Source: an uncultured Eubacteriales bacterium (GTDB lineage: Bacteria; Bacillota; Clostridia; Lachnospirales; Bianqueaceae). Taken from it: DNA of 64,000 nt. Below are positions 25,389 through 33,417 of the stretch, piece after piece (positions within the stretch are counted from its first letter, which is position 1; each line of letters begins with the position of its first letter). The stretch is from the NCBI GenBank assembly GCA_900315265.1, contig OMYN01000012.1:1-64000 (forward strand). The letters are read 5' to 3'. Under the pieces are notes generated by a model. The model saw only the letters and a program-made list of their open reading frames with translations. It was not told where the DNA came from and did no database searches. Both the position numbers and the translations under genes were made by a program.

Positions 25389-26270
25389 ATGCCGCCCCTA
25401 CTGATGCTGGATTTTTATCAGGGCCTTCTGGGCCTTCCTATGGCCTTTGAGACCTATAAAGGAGAAAAAGGCTGGACCAGGGTTCTTAGAACGGCCGAGT
25501 GTCAGTATCTTGAGTTTTCCTATGACCCGGACCATCCCCGCAAGGATGCCCCGGACCGCTGGAACCATTACGGTTATACCAAATTTAATTTTGCGGTCGA
25601 CAACATTATTGCCCTGAGGGACTATCTGCTGGGGCAGGGGGTCGAACTTGACCAGGACCTTCATGCGACACTGGATGGGGCTTCTGAGATCGCAATGCGT
25701 GATCCCGACGGCAACACGGTGCAGTTTACGGTATACAGCCCGGACCCGGTCAAAGAGCTGAAGGACGATATCAACAGACAGGCCCGGAAGGCTCAGCCGC
25801 AGGCTTTCCGTCTGCTGGGCCTGACTCAGGCGGCGGTCAATACTCAGCATGAGCAGGCCATGCGAGATTTTTATACCCGCATGCTGGGGCTGACCCAGGC
25901 CGGCAGGCTGACGGCAGGGCTGCTTGCTTCTGCCATGGAGGAAGCTTTGAAGGATGATCCGCAAAGGCTGCAGAACCTTAAAGAGGCAGGAGACCGGCCC
26001 TGGATCGATTATCTGGATGCCTGCGACCATCAGTTTGTCGAGCTTTTTTATGATCTTGGAGGCCAAAAAGAAGCAGCCCTGCCGCTTTCTGAGTTTTATG
26101 GTTTCCAATGGATGAGCTTCGGAGTGGAAGATGTTTCTGCCGCCCGGGAAGCTTTCTTGTCCTCTAAGGATGCGGAAGCAGGCCCGATGATCCGTACGGT
26201 CGACGGCCTGGACGGCTTCTGGGTCAAGGATCCCGACGGAAACAAGGTCCTGATCAGCAATCTGGATTAA
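25389..26270 (+). CDS. VOC-family (glyoxalase-like) protein, 5'-truncated
   Basis: Two VOC repeats are visible: FYQGLLGLPMAFETY to MRDPDGNTVQFTVYS, and FYTRMLGLTQAGRLT to WVKDPDGNKVLISNLD. The first repeat normally begins with a strand carrying a metal-ligand His about 15 residues before MLDFYQ. Here this is missing, replaced by a few residues of element-derived sequence, and there is no ribosome-binding site before the ATG. The gene was therefore most likely cut by insertion of the mobile element, and its 5' part is not in this window. Expression is doubtful. Confidence 0.75.
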   Translation: MPPLLMLDFYQGLLGLPMAFETYKGEKGWTRVLRTAECQYLEFSYDPDHPRKDAPDRWNHYGYTKFNFAVDNIIALRDYLLGQGVELDQDLHATLDGASEIAMRDPDGNTVQFTVYSPDPVKELKDDINRQARKAQPQAFRLLGLTQAAVNTQHEQAMRDFYTRMLGLTQAGRLTAGLLASAMEEALKDDPQRLQNLKEAGDRPWIDYLDACDHQFVELFYDLGGQKEAALPLSEFYGFQWMSFGVEDVSAAREAFLSSKDAEAGPMIRTVDGLDGFWVKDPDGNKVLISNLD

Positions 26271-26316
26271 TGCAGAGTTTGCAATAAAAGTGTTACATAA
26301 TGTTAACTCTTCCGGA

Positions 26317-26345
26317 TTGAAAAATTCATGAGACTCTGTCAAAAT
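26317..26345 (+). promoter_or_regulatory. Probable sigma-A promoter of glycerol dehydrogenase
   Basis: TTGAAA (26317-26322), a 17-bp spacer and CAAAAT (26340-26345) precede the gene by 75 bp. Confidence 0.5.
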
Positions 26346-26420
26346 ATTAACGTGCTCTGCAAGTGAAAACAGCTGTGTTTTTATTAATTTCGTCAGAGCA
26401 GTAAACAGGAGGTTTATCCA

Positions 26421-27521
26421 ATGCGCAAATTATTACGTGCCATGCGTGAACCGCTGAAATATGTTCAGGGTTTTGACGCAACCAAGCAGTTTCAGAAAGA
26501 AATGGGATATATGGGCCACCGCTGGCTTTTCATCTGCTCCAACAGCGGTTATAAGGCAACTCATGACAACATCGAAGAGAGCTTCGGCGACAGCGATGAT
26601 TACCGTCGTTATGAGATCTTCGGCGGCATCTCCAGCAACGGAGAGATCCAGAAGATGATGCAGATCGTAAAAGACGATTCCATCGACGCGGTCGTTGCCT
26701 GCGGCGGCGGCTCGGCTGTGGATACCGCAAAAGCTACGGCTTACTACACCGGAAAACATGTTGTCATCGTTCCGACCGTAGCAGCAACCGATGCTCCCTG
26801 CACCGGCCTTTCCGTAATCTACAATGATGACGGAAGTTTCAATAAATATCTCTTCTATCCTACCAACCCGGATGCCGTTATGGTCGATACCAACGTCATC
26901 GCACATGCGCCGGTCCGCTTCCTGGTAGCCGGTATGGGCGACGCTCTGGGTACTTACTTCGAGGGACGTGCTTCCATCCGTACCGAGTCCACCAGCCTTG
27001 AAGGCACCGGTATCACCCGCGCCGGTATGGCTCTGGCAGAACTGTGCTATCACACCCTGCGCGACTACGGCAAGATGGCGATCGCTGCCTGCGAGAATCA
27101 CGTTGTGACCCCCGCGCTGGAGAATATCTGCGAAGCTAACGTATATCTATCCGGTGTCGGCGCCGATAACGTTAACTGTGCCGCTGCCCATTCCTTCTAC
27201 AATGGTCTGACCTCTCTGGGCGGCCACAGCGTACCTCACGGCTGCTGTGTTGCCTTCGGCACCCTGGTACAGTTGCAACTGGAAGGTGTTTCCAAAGAGG
27301 AATTCGAAGATATCCAGGGCTTCTGCCTTGAAGTCGGTCTGCCGGTAACTCTGAAAGAGCTGGGTATCACCACCAACGAACAGGCCAGGAAGATCGCCGA
27401 AGCTGCCTGCGTACCGGGTGAGACTGTTCACAACCTGGCCGGCGACGTAACTCCGGAAGAAATGTATGCCGCCATTATTGCTGCCGATAAACTCGGTGAA
27501 GCACGCCTGGCAAATAAGTAA
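26421..27521 (+). CDS. gldA: Glycerol dehydrogenase
   Basis: A 366-residue iron-type/family III alcohol dehydrogenase oxidising glycerol to dihydroxyacetone with NAD. The nucleotide-binding loop is ACGGGSAVDTAKA (near 94-106). Metal-site motifs are GMGDALGTYFEGR (Asp), AAAHSFYNGL (His) and GGHSVPHG (His). PTVAATDAPCTGLSVIY is the substrate/NAD loop typical of GldA. AGGAGG is 8-10 bp before the start. A terminator follows, so the gene is monocistronic. It points to anaerobic glycerol metabolism. Confidence 0.93.
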   Translation: MRKLLRAMREPLKYVQGFDATKQFQKEMGYMGHRWLFICSNSGYKATHDNIEESFGDSDDYRRYEIFGGISSNGEIQKMMQIVKDDSIDAVVACGGGSAVDTAKATAYYTGKHVVIVPTVAATDAPCTGLSVIYNDDGSFNKYLFYPTNPDAVMVDTNVIAHAPVRFLVAGMGDALGTYFEGRASIRTESTSLEGTGITRAGMALAELCYHTLRDYGKMAIAACENHVVTPALENICEANVYLSGVGADNVNCAAAHSFYNGLTSLGGHSVPHGCCVAFGTLVQLQLEGVSKEEFEDIQGFCLEVGLPVTLKELGITTNEQARKIAEAACVPGETVHNLAGDVTPEEMYAAIIAADKLGEARLANK

Positions 27522-27544
27522 TGAATAGTCATCTCAAACTAATT

Positions 27545-27575
27545 AAAGGAGCAGACGTAAAGCCTGCTCCTTTTT
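27545..27575 (+). terminator. Intrinsic terminator after gldA
   Basis: AAAGGAGCAG (27545-27554) pairs exactly with CTGCTCCTTT (27564-27573), followed by Ts. Confidence 0.9.
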
Positions 27576-27610
27576 CAGGTCTTTGAGCCTGCTTCCGGCT
27601 TCTTTATGCG

Positions 27611-27639
27611 TTAACAAAAATAAATGGATGTACTAAACT
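27611..27639 (+). promoter_or_regulatory. Probable promoter of the ATP-grasp operon
   Basis: TTAACA (27611-27616), a 17-bp spacer and TAAACT (27634-27639). Confidence 0.5.
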
Positions 27640-27679
27640 CTTCTTATAGCAATCATATGTACTTCTATGAAAGACAATG

Positions 27680-27708
27680 GCGTCTCAGAGTTTTCTGAGG
27701 TGCTTTTT
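27680..27708 (+). terminator. Possible attenuator hairpin in the ATP-grasp operon leader
   Basis: A 9-bp stem with two G-U pairs (27680-27688 with 27695-27703) and T5, located between the promoter and the ribosome-binding site of the first gene. This could terminate part of the transcripts. Confidence 0.4.
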
Positions 27709-27727
27709 GTTTATAAGGAGGCGTTTT

Positions 27728-29044
27728 ATGGCGGATATCCTGGAAGAAATGCAGCCGGTCATCAACCAGCAGCTCGCTCGCTATCAAGTACAGTTCGGCC
27801 TGTATAAAAACGGTGAGTTCCACGAAAGACTTTTCCCTTTCGATCCGGTAGCAAGAGAAATATCAGCGGAGAATTTCGCTTTTCTGGAAAAAGGCCTGAT
27901 CCAGAGGGTGGATGCCTTGAATGCCTTTATCAGGGACGTGTACGGCCCCAAGAAGATCCTTGAAGATGGGGTCGTCCCGCCGGATTTTGTGTTTGCGGGC
28001 AAAGGGTATCTGGCCCAGTGCGATGGTTTCGTGCCGCCCAAAGGGATTTACAGTCATATCTCCGGTATCGATCTGGTAGAAGGGACTGACGGGAATTGGT
28101 ATATCTTGGAAGATAACCTGAGGATCCCCAGCGGAGCCTCCTATCCCATGATCGCCCGGGAACTGGAAAGACGGGCCGCCCCGGATCTGTTCCGCAACGG
28201 ACGGATCGCGGACAACCGGGATTACGGGCTGTTGCTGCGACAGGTCATGGATTATGTAAATACGGGAGGGATCAATGTTATATACACTCCCGGACGTTAT
28301 AATGCCGCCTATTTCGAACACAGCTATTTAGCGGAAAAGACAGGAGCGACCCTGGCCGAAACAGGCGAACTGGTAACTCACGACGGCTATGTATGGTACA
28401 GGGGGATCGAAAAAGAGCAGAAAGTGGGAGCCATCTACCGCCGTATAGGGGACGATTTTCTGGATCCCTTATGTTTCCGGACGGACAGCCTGATCGGTAT
28501 CCCCGGACTGATGAGCGTATATCGGCAAGGCCATGTCGCGATCATCAATGCTCCCGGAAATGCCGTTGCCGACGATAAGGGGATCTACTATTTCGTTCCT
28601 AAGATGATCCGTTATTATCTGGATCAGGAGCCCATTTTGATGAACGCGCCAACCTACCTCCTTTATTATGAGAAAGACAGGCGTTATGTCCTGGACAACC
28701 TGACAAAGCTGGTCATCAAAGATGTAGCGGAGGCAGGAGGCTACGGGGTCATCTTCGCACGGGATCTTTCTCAGGAAAAGCTGGACCAGCTCAGACAGCT
28801 TCTGGAAAGGGAGCCGAGACGCTTTATCGCCCAGGAGATCATTGATTTCAAGGACCTGCCTATTCTGGAAAATGGAGAAAGAGTAATGCGCAAGGCAGAT
28901 CTGAGAGCCTTCGTACTTTCAGGAGAACATACATTGGTCTGGAAAAGCGGCCTGACTCGTTTTTCCAGAAATCCGGACAGTTTCATCGTTAACAGTTCAC
29001 AAGGAGGAGGGTTTAAGGATACATGGATTCTTTGTCAAAAATGA
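27728..29044 (+). CDS. Circularly permuted type 2 ATP-grasp ligase (DUF404/DUF407)
   Basis: A 438-residue amidoligase-type protein. Motifs of the family include FHERLFPFDPVAREI, QRVDALNAFIRDVYG, GSDLV-like GIDLVEGTDGNWYILEDNLRIPSG with metal ligands, and a C-terminal FVLSGEHTLVWKSGLTRF. It is thought to form peptide-like bonds using ATP. In other genomes it is grouped with alpha-E and transglutaminase genes, as here. The start at 27728 follows AAGGAGG. It overlaps the next gene by 22 bp. Confidence 0.9.
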   Translation: MADILEEMQPVINQQLARYQVQFGLYKNGEFHERLFPFDPVAREISAENFAFLEKGLIQRVDALNAFIRDVYGPKKILEDGVVPPDFVFAGKGYLAQCDGFVPPKGIYSHISGIDLVEGTDGNWYILEDNLRIPSGASYPMIARELERRAAPDLFRNGRIADNRDYGLLLRQVMDYVNTGGINVIYTPGRYNAAYFEHSYLAEKTGATLAETGELVTHDGYVWYRGIEKEQKVGAIYRRIGDDFLDPLCFRTDSLIGIPGLMSVYRQGHVAIINAPGNAVADDKGIYYFVPKMIRYYLDQEPILMNAPTYLLYYEKDRRYVLDNLTKLVIKDVAEAGGYGVIFARDLSQEKLDQLRQLLEREPRRFIAQEIIDFKDLPILENGERVMRKADLRAFVLSGEHTLVWKSGLTRFSRNPDSFIVNSSQGGGFKDTWILCQK

Positions 29045-29589
29045 AAACGGACCATCTTTTCTGGCTGGGCCGCTATATTATGCGTTCTTATACGGAGCTG
29101 GAAGCTGCGCTGGCGCTCAGGGATCAGATGCTGGACGGCAAGGAAGCGGACTATAAAGGGTTCTGCACCCGTATAGGCGCGGCTGATATTTATAAGGATG
29201 CGGACGACTGGAAAAAGCGGTTTTTCTTCGATGAAGGCGACCCGGAATCTATTGCTTCCAGCCTGTCCAAGGCTTATGATAATGCTATTGTCTGCCGGGA
29301 GACCATTTCTTCGGTAGCCATGTCCTATATCCAGATGGCGATCAGCGCCCTGGAAAAGGCGGAAAACAGCCCTTCGCCCGGAGTTGCCTTTCAGTGGGTA
29401 TTCGATGACCTTTTGGCCTTCAGAGGCTGTATCGAAGAAAAGATGGTCAGTGAGTATGGACTGGATGTTGTAAAAATAGGCCTGAGCCTGGAGAAACTGG
29501 ACCTTAGCCTGCGCCTTGGAAGACCGGCGGCTCGCTGCCTGCGAACAGCTGGCTCCGGGTCTGTAAAGGCAGGCGGGGTGATCTTATGA
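29023..29589 (+). CDS. Short alpha-E domain protein (DUF403-like)
   Basis: A 188-residue all-helical protein beginning with a HLFWLGRYIMRSYTELEAAL segment that matches the alpha-E family's LFWLGRY signature, and containing DNAIVCRETISSVAM. Usual members are about 300 residues, so this is a shortened form lacking roughly the C-terminal third. The frame is intact and overlaps both neighbours (22 bp and 4 bp), which argues for function. Its biochemical role is unknown; it always accompanies the ATP-grasp protein. Confidence 0.82.
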   Translation: MDSLSKMKTDHLFWLGRYIMRSYTELEAALALRDQMLDGKEADYKGFCTRIGAADIYKDADDWKKRFFFDEGDPESIASSLSKAYDNAIVCRETISSVAMSYIQMAISALEKAENSPSPGVAFQWVFDDLLAFRGCIEEKMVSEYGLDVVKIGLSLEKLDLSLRLGRPAARCLRTAGSGSVKAGGVIL

Positions 29590-30434
29590 GACGAAATGAG
29601 TATTCATTTGAGGTAAGGCTGACATTCGACAAGCCGGTAACGGATCATACTTTTCTTCTGCGCTGCCTTCCCGCCTGCTCCGACACGCAGACGGTGCTGG
29701 AGGAAAAGCTGGATCTGGATCCAGAGGTACATGTGACGGAGTCTTTGGATGGTTTCGGAAACCGTATCGTCTGCGGGACCATCACAGGGCCTCATGACCA
29801 TTTCTGCTATCACAGCCGCGGCATCGTAGAGGTAGACGACAGCCTCAGGCGTCCGGTTCCTTATTCCCAGAAAATGATCTATGCCGGAAGCGGTGAACTG
29901 ACCAAGGCAGACGCGCGTCTTTCGGCGGCTGCGGGCAGCCTCCTGCTTCTGACCGGGGGACTTTCGGACAGGGAAAAGGCGGATCTTCTGCTGGGAGAAG
30001 TACAAAACAGGATGATTTATGAACCCGGACTTACGGATACTCATACCTCAGCGGCCCGGGCTTTGGAACTGGGGCGGGGCGTCTGTCAGGATTTCACGCA
30101 TGTCTATATCGTTCTGGCCAGACAGATAGGCTTGACAGCCCGCTATTGCATGGGACTCGCTTCACAGGAGGGGCAGACCCATGCCTGGGCGGAAGTTTTG
30201 CTGGACGGCATCTGGCAGGGATATGATCCGACCAGGGGCTGCGTCTGCGGCGAAAACTATGTCCGCCTTGCCTGCGGCAGGGACGCGGCAGACTGCCCGG
30301 CAGAGGCAGGTATCATGAGCGGTTTCGCAAGGCAGAAACAGATGATCCAGACTTCGGTCACAACGGTCGAAGTCCATGAGGAGCAGAGAAAAGAGGAGCA
30401 GCGCCGGCAGCAGAGACAGCAGGTGCAGCAGTAA
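29586..30434 (+). CDS. Transglutaminase-like cysteine protease/amidase
   Basis: A 282-residue protein with an N-terminal beta-rich domain and a transglutaminase core. The triad is Cys in GRGVCQDFTH, His in GQTHAWAEV and Asp in GYDPTRG (residues about 159-220). The last 20 residues are a Glu/Arg/Gln-rich tail. It belongs with the ATP-grasp and alpha-E proteins (4-bp overlap), where it is proposed to cleave or transfer the peptide product. Presumably cytoplasmic, as no signal peptide is seen. Confidence 0.88.
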   Translation: MRRNEYSFEVRLTFDKPVTDHTFLLRCLPACSDTQTVLEEKLDLDPEVHVTESLDGFGNRIVCGTITGPHDHFCYHSRGIVEVDDSLRRPVPYSQKMIYAGSGELTKADARLSAAAGSLLLLTGGLSDREKADLLLGEVQNRMIYEPGLTDTHTSAARALELGRGVCQDFTHVYIVLARQIGLTARYCMGLASQEGQTHAWAEVLLDGIWQGYDPTRGCVCGENYVRLACGRDAADCPAEAGIMSGFARQKQMIQTSVTTVEVHEEQRKEEQRRQQRQQVQQ

Positions 30435-30464
30435 GGCAGTTACGAAAAGAGGAACAGGAAAGAT

Positions 30465-31457
30465 ATGAGTCCGGAGAAAGAAAAAGCATCAGGCACCGTA
30501 GTCACCGTTGCAAGGACCGACCTTCCGGTCAGAGAGCAGCTGATGCTGCAAAAAATGCATTATGTACCGGAAGCGGAAGATGCAGGCAAACGGATCTGTC
30601 TGGTGACCGGTATCCACGGAGATGAGCTGGAAGGGCAGCTGGTCGCCTATCAGGTCAACCGCAGGATACAGGAACATCCGGAATTTCTTCACGGAACGGT
30701 CGATATTTACCCGGCTATGAATCCTCTGGGCATCAATACGATCAAACGGGGCATTCCCGGTTTTGATCTTGACATGAACCGGACGTTTCCGGGCGATGAA
30801 CAGGGATCGATGATCGAGTATTTCGTCAATCAGGCATTTATGGATATGGAAGGAGCGGATTTCGCGATCGATCTGCACGCTTCTAATATCTTTCTGAGGG
30901 AACTGCCTCAGGTCAGGATATCGGAAGAAACCGAGGAAATGCTGCTGCCCTATGCACAGCTTTTGAACCTTGATTTTATCTGGATCCACGGGGCGGCAAC
31001 GGTCTTACAGAGCACGCTTGCGCATAGTTTAAACGATGTCGGTACGCGCTGCCTTGTGGTAGAGATGGGTGTTGGCATGCGCCTCACTCAAGAGTATGCT
31101 TCGCAGGTCACCGAAGGGATCTTCAACCTGATGAGGCACGAGGGGATCTGGGAAGGCCCGACCAGGCTGACTCACTTCCCGGTCACTTGCCGCGACCAGG
31201 TCGAATTTCTCAACGCGAATGCGGCCGGTATCTTCATACCCTCTGTTCAGCATGATATACATTTGAAAAAAGGTCAGACCATCGGTGTCATTGCGGATCC
31301 TTTGACAGGGACCGACCGGGAAACGATTAAAGCACCTCAAGACGGTCTGCTTTTTACCCTGCGGGAATACCCGGTCGTTTATCCCGGCAGCCTTCTGGGG
31401 CGGATCTTTGTATCGGGACCAAAAGCCCGGTCCGGAAAGGAAGAAGACAAGGCTTGA
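30465..31457 (+). CDS. M14-family AstE/AspA-like metallohydrolase
   Basis: A 330-residue zinc carboxypeptidase-fold protein of the succinylglutamate desuccinylase/aspartoacylase group. Zinc ligands are visible: His and Glu in TGIHGDELEGQ (near 45-55) and His in IDLHASN (near 138-145). The catalytic Glu is in VVEMGVGM. A C-terminal beta domain (KKGQTIGVIADPLTGTD) follows. It starts 30 bp after the transglutaminase gene, within the same operon. It probably trims an acyl-amino acid or peptide made by the ATP-grasp enzyme; substrate unknown. Confidence 0.88.
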   Translation: MSPEKEKASGTVVTVARTDLPVREQLMLQKMHYVPEAEDAGKRICLVTGIHGDELEGQLVAYQVNRRIQEHPEFLHGTVDIYPAMNPLGINTIKRGIPGFDLDMNRTFPGDEQGSMIEYFVNQAFMDMEGADFAIDLHASNIFLRELPQVRISEETEEMLLPYAQLLNLDFIWIHGAATVLQSTLAHSLNDVGTRCLVVEMGVGMRLTQEYASQVTEGIFNLMRHEGIWEGPTRLTHFPVTCRDQVEFLNANAAGIFIPSVQHDIHLKKGQTIGVIADPLTGTDRETIKAPQDGLLFTLREYPVVYPGSLLGRIFVSGPKARSGKEEDKA

Positions 31458-32389
31458 AAGAAGAAGTTATTTTTTCGCTGGATACGCCCTACCGTGAGTC
31501 ATGCCGTATCAGAGCTTTTTCATTCGGATCCGGCCATAAGACCTGCGCAGTAGTAGCCGGCATCCGGGGGAACGAAGTCCAGCAGATGTACGTCGCGTCC
31601 CTGCTTGTGAATAAACTCCGCCGCCTGGAAGAGGAGAACGGATTTTTAAGGGACCACCAGGTCCTGGTCATACCCTGCGCCAATCCCTTCTCCATGAATG
31701 TCAACAGCCGCTTCTGGCCTATGGACCAGACGGACATCAATCGCATGTTTCCCGGATACGACAAGGGAGAAACCACGCAGAGGATCGCGGACTCGATCTT
31801 TCAGGTGGTCAGAAAATACGAATACGGTATTCATCTGGCAAGCTTTTACCTGCCGGGCGATTTCATCCCTCATGTGAGGATCATGAATACGGGTTATGAA
31901 AACGCCGGCCTGGGCAATCTGTTCGGCCTTCCCTTTGTGGTGGTCAGCGAACCGACTCCTTTTGATACGACCACCCTCAATTACAACTGGCAGATCTGGG
32001 ATGCCAAGGCTTTTTCGGTCTATACAAGAGAAACGGAAATGATCGACAGCCAAAGCGCAAAGATGGCCAGGAACGGTATCCTGCGTTTTCTGAACCGGGT
32101 CGGCTGTATCCGCTATCCCAGCAGTAACGGATTTTTGCCGACGGTGGTCGAAGAGAAAAAAATGCTCAAGATCCATACCGAGCACGCCGGTATTTTCCAC
32201 CGCCTCAGGGATCCCGGAGACGAAGTGGAAGAGGGAGAGATCCTGGCAGAGATCCTGGATCCGCTGACAGGAGATATTACAGACCGGATAAAGGCGCCGG
32301 CCCACGGGATCGTATTTTTTGCTATGAGACAGCCCCTGATCAGTATCCATGAGATCGCTTTCAGGATCATCACGGATCTTCACTCATAA
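31454..32389 (+). CDS. M14-family paralogue lacking zinc ligands
   Basis: A 311-residue relative of the preceding protein with the same domain plan, but the HGDE site reads GIRGNEVQQ (His to Arg) and the DLHASN site reads IHLASFY (Asp to His, zinc His to Ala when aligned on the following VRI). At least two of three metal ligands are gone, so it is probably a non-catalytic partner or has a changed activity. It uses a TTG start overlapping the upstream stop by 4 bp, which implies tightly coupled synthesis of the two. Confidence 0.85.
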   Translation: MKEEVIFSLDTPYRESCRIRAFSFGSGHKTCAVVAGIRGNEVQQMYVASLLVNKLRRLEEENGFLRDHQVLVIPCANPFSMNVNSRFWPMDQTDINRMFPGYDKGETTQRIADSIFQVVRKYEYGIHLASFYLPGDFIPHVRIMNTGYENAGLGNLFGLPFVVVSEPTPFDTTTLNYNWQIWDAKAFSVYTRETEMIDSQSAKMARNGILRFLNRVGCIRYPSSNGFLPTVVEEKKMLKIHTEHAGIFHRLRDPGDEVEEGEILAEILDPLTGDITDRIKAPAHGIVFFAMRQPLISIHEIAFRIITDLHS

Positions 32390-32417
32390 AGGTGCAGAAA
32401 AGACTGTATCGAACTTC

Positions 32418-32491
32418 TTGAAAATGGATGCCTTCCCACTTACAATGATTGTTATGATTGATATGTCATCTGTAAGTGGGAGGGCTTTTTT
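32418..32491 (+). promoter_or_regulatory. Interlocked terminator, promoter and SD of the MBL gene
   Basis: A near-perfect 15-bp stem (32430-32444 with 32471-32485) followed by T6 ends exactly at the ATG (32492), forming an intrinsic terminator for the upstream operon. TTGAAA (32418-32423), 17 bp, TACAAT (32441-32446) forms a promoter whose -10 box lies in the stem's left arm. Transcripts starting near 32453 contain only the right arm, with a free GGGAGGG ribosome-binding site. Confidence 0.75.
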
Positions 32492-33364
32492 ATGGAATTT
32501 ACTTTTTTAGGCACGGCCGCGGCGGAAGGCTATCCCGGCCTCTGGTGCCGCTGTCCTTATTGTCAGCGGGCAAGACAGCTGGGAGGACGCAACCTTCGTA
32601 AAACTTCATCGGTCCATTTCGCGGATCACTGCCTGATCGATATGGGACCCGACACTTTTTCACAGGCTGAAAAATTCGGTGTAGACCTTATCGACACCGA
32701 CCTGCTGCTGGTGACTCATGCTCACGAGGACCATTTTTATCCTCAGCATCTGGTATGGCGCCAGCGGGCTCTGAAGGCGGCCGGGGAAACGCCCCAGCAG
32801 CGGTTTGAAAACGGTTATCCCCGCCAGCAGGACATCCCCGCTCTGCATATTTTCGGCAGCGAGTGCGTCGGAAAATATCTGAAGCAGGGCCTGGGGGATC
32901 TGACCTTCGAGGAGGCCGCCCTGGATTTTACCCAGGTGGTCCCCTACCGCAGGTACGAGTGCAAGGGAGTCACTTTTATTCCCATGACGGCTTCTCATAT
33001 CGATAAAGACGGATCTTTCGGCATGATCTATTATGTCAGCACCCGGGGACGGTCTTTCCTCTACGCCACCGATTCGGGCCCTTATTGTCAGGAAACGCGC
33101 GACTGCATAGCCGGCCTGAAAGTAGATGCCGTCATCATGGAGGAGACTTTTGGAAAAGCCCAAAAGGGGAAATATCACCAGACCTGGGACTCGGCTATGG
33201 AGGAAATCGACTTTTTCCGGGAAAAAGGCATCTTCAAAGGCCAGCCCCGTGTCTTTTGGACTCATATCAGCCCTCATAAAAATCCTCCTTATGACGATAT
33301 GGTCGGCATGCTGAAGGGGACGCCGGTTACGCTGGCTTATGACGGACTCAGGCTCGACCTTTGA
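32492..33364 (+). CDS. Metallo-beta-lactamase-fold hydrolase (PhnP-like)
   Basis: A 290-residue MBL-fold protein. It has the THAHEDHF metal motif (near 75-82) and further His ligands (TASHID, THISPHKN). A CRCPYCQRARQLGGRN segment near residues 18-33 resembles the cysteine insertion of PhnP-type phosphodiesterases. It likely cleaves a phosphodiester or cyclic nucleotide; exact substrate unknown. It has its own promoter, although the GH31 gene follows after 53 bp and may be co-transcribed. Confidence 0.85.
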   Translation: MEFTFLGTAAAEGYPGLWCRCPYCQRARQLGGRNLRKTSSVHFADHCLIDMGPDTFSQAEKFGVDLIDTDLLLVTHAHEDHFYPQHLVWRQRALKAAGETPQQRFENGYPRQQDIPALHIFGSECVGKYLKQGLGDLTFEEAALDFTQVVPYRRYECKGVTFIPMTASHIDKDGSFGMIYYVSTRGRSFLYATDSGPYCQETRDCIAGLKVDAVIMEETFGKAQKGKYHQTWDSAMEEIDFFREKGIFKGQPRVFWTHISPHKNPPYDDMVGMLKGTPVTLAYDGLRLDL

Positions 33365-33417
33365 GCACGCGTCCCGGCATAACAATTAAACGAAAATCGA
33401 TAGCTAAGGAGAAGGTT

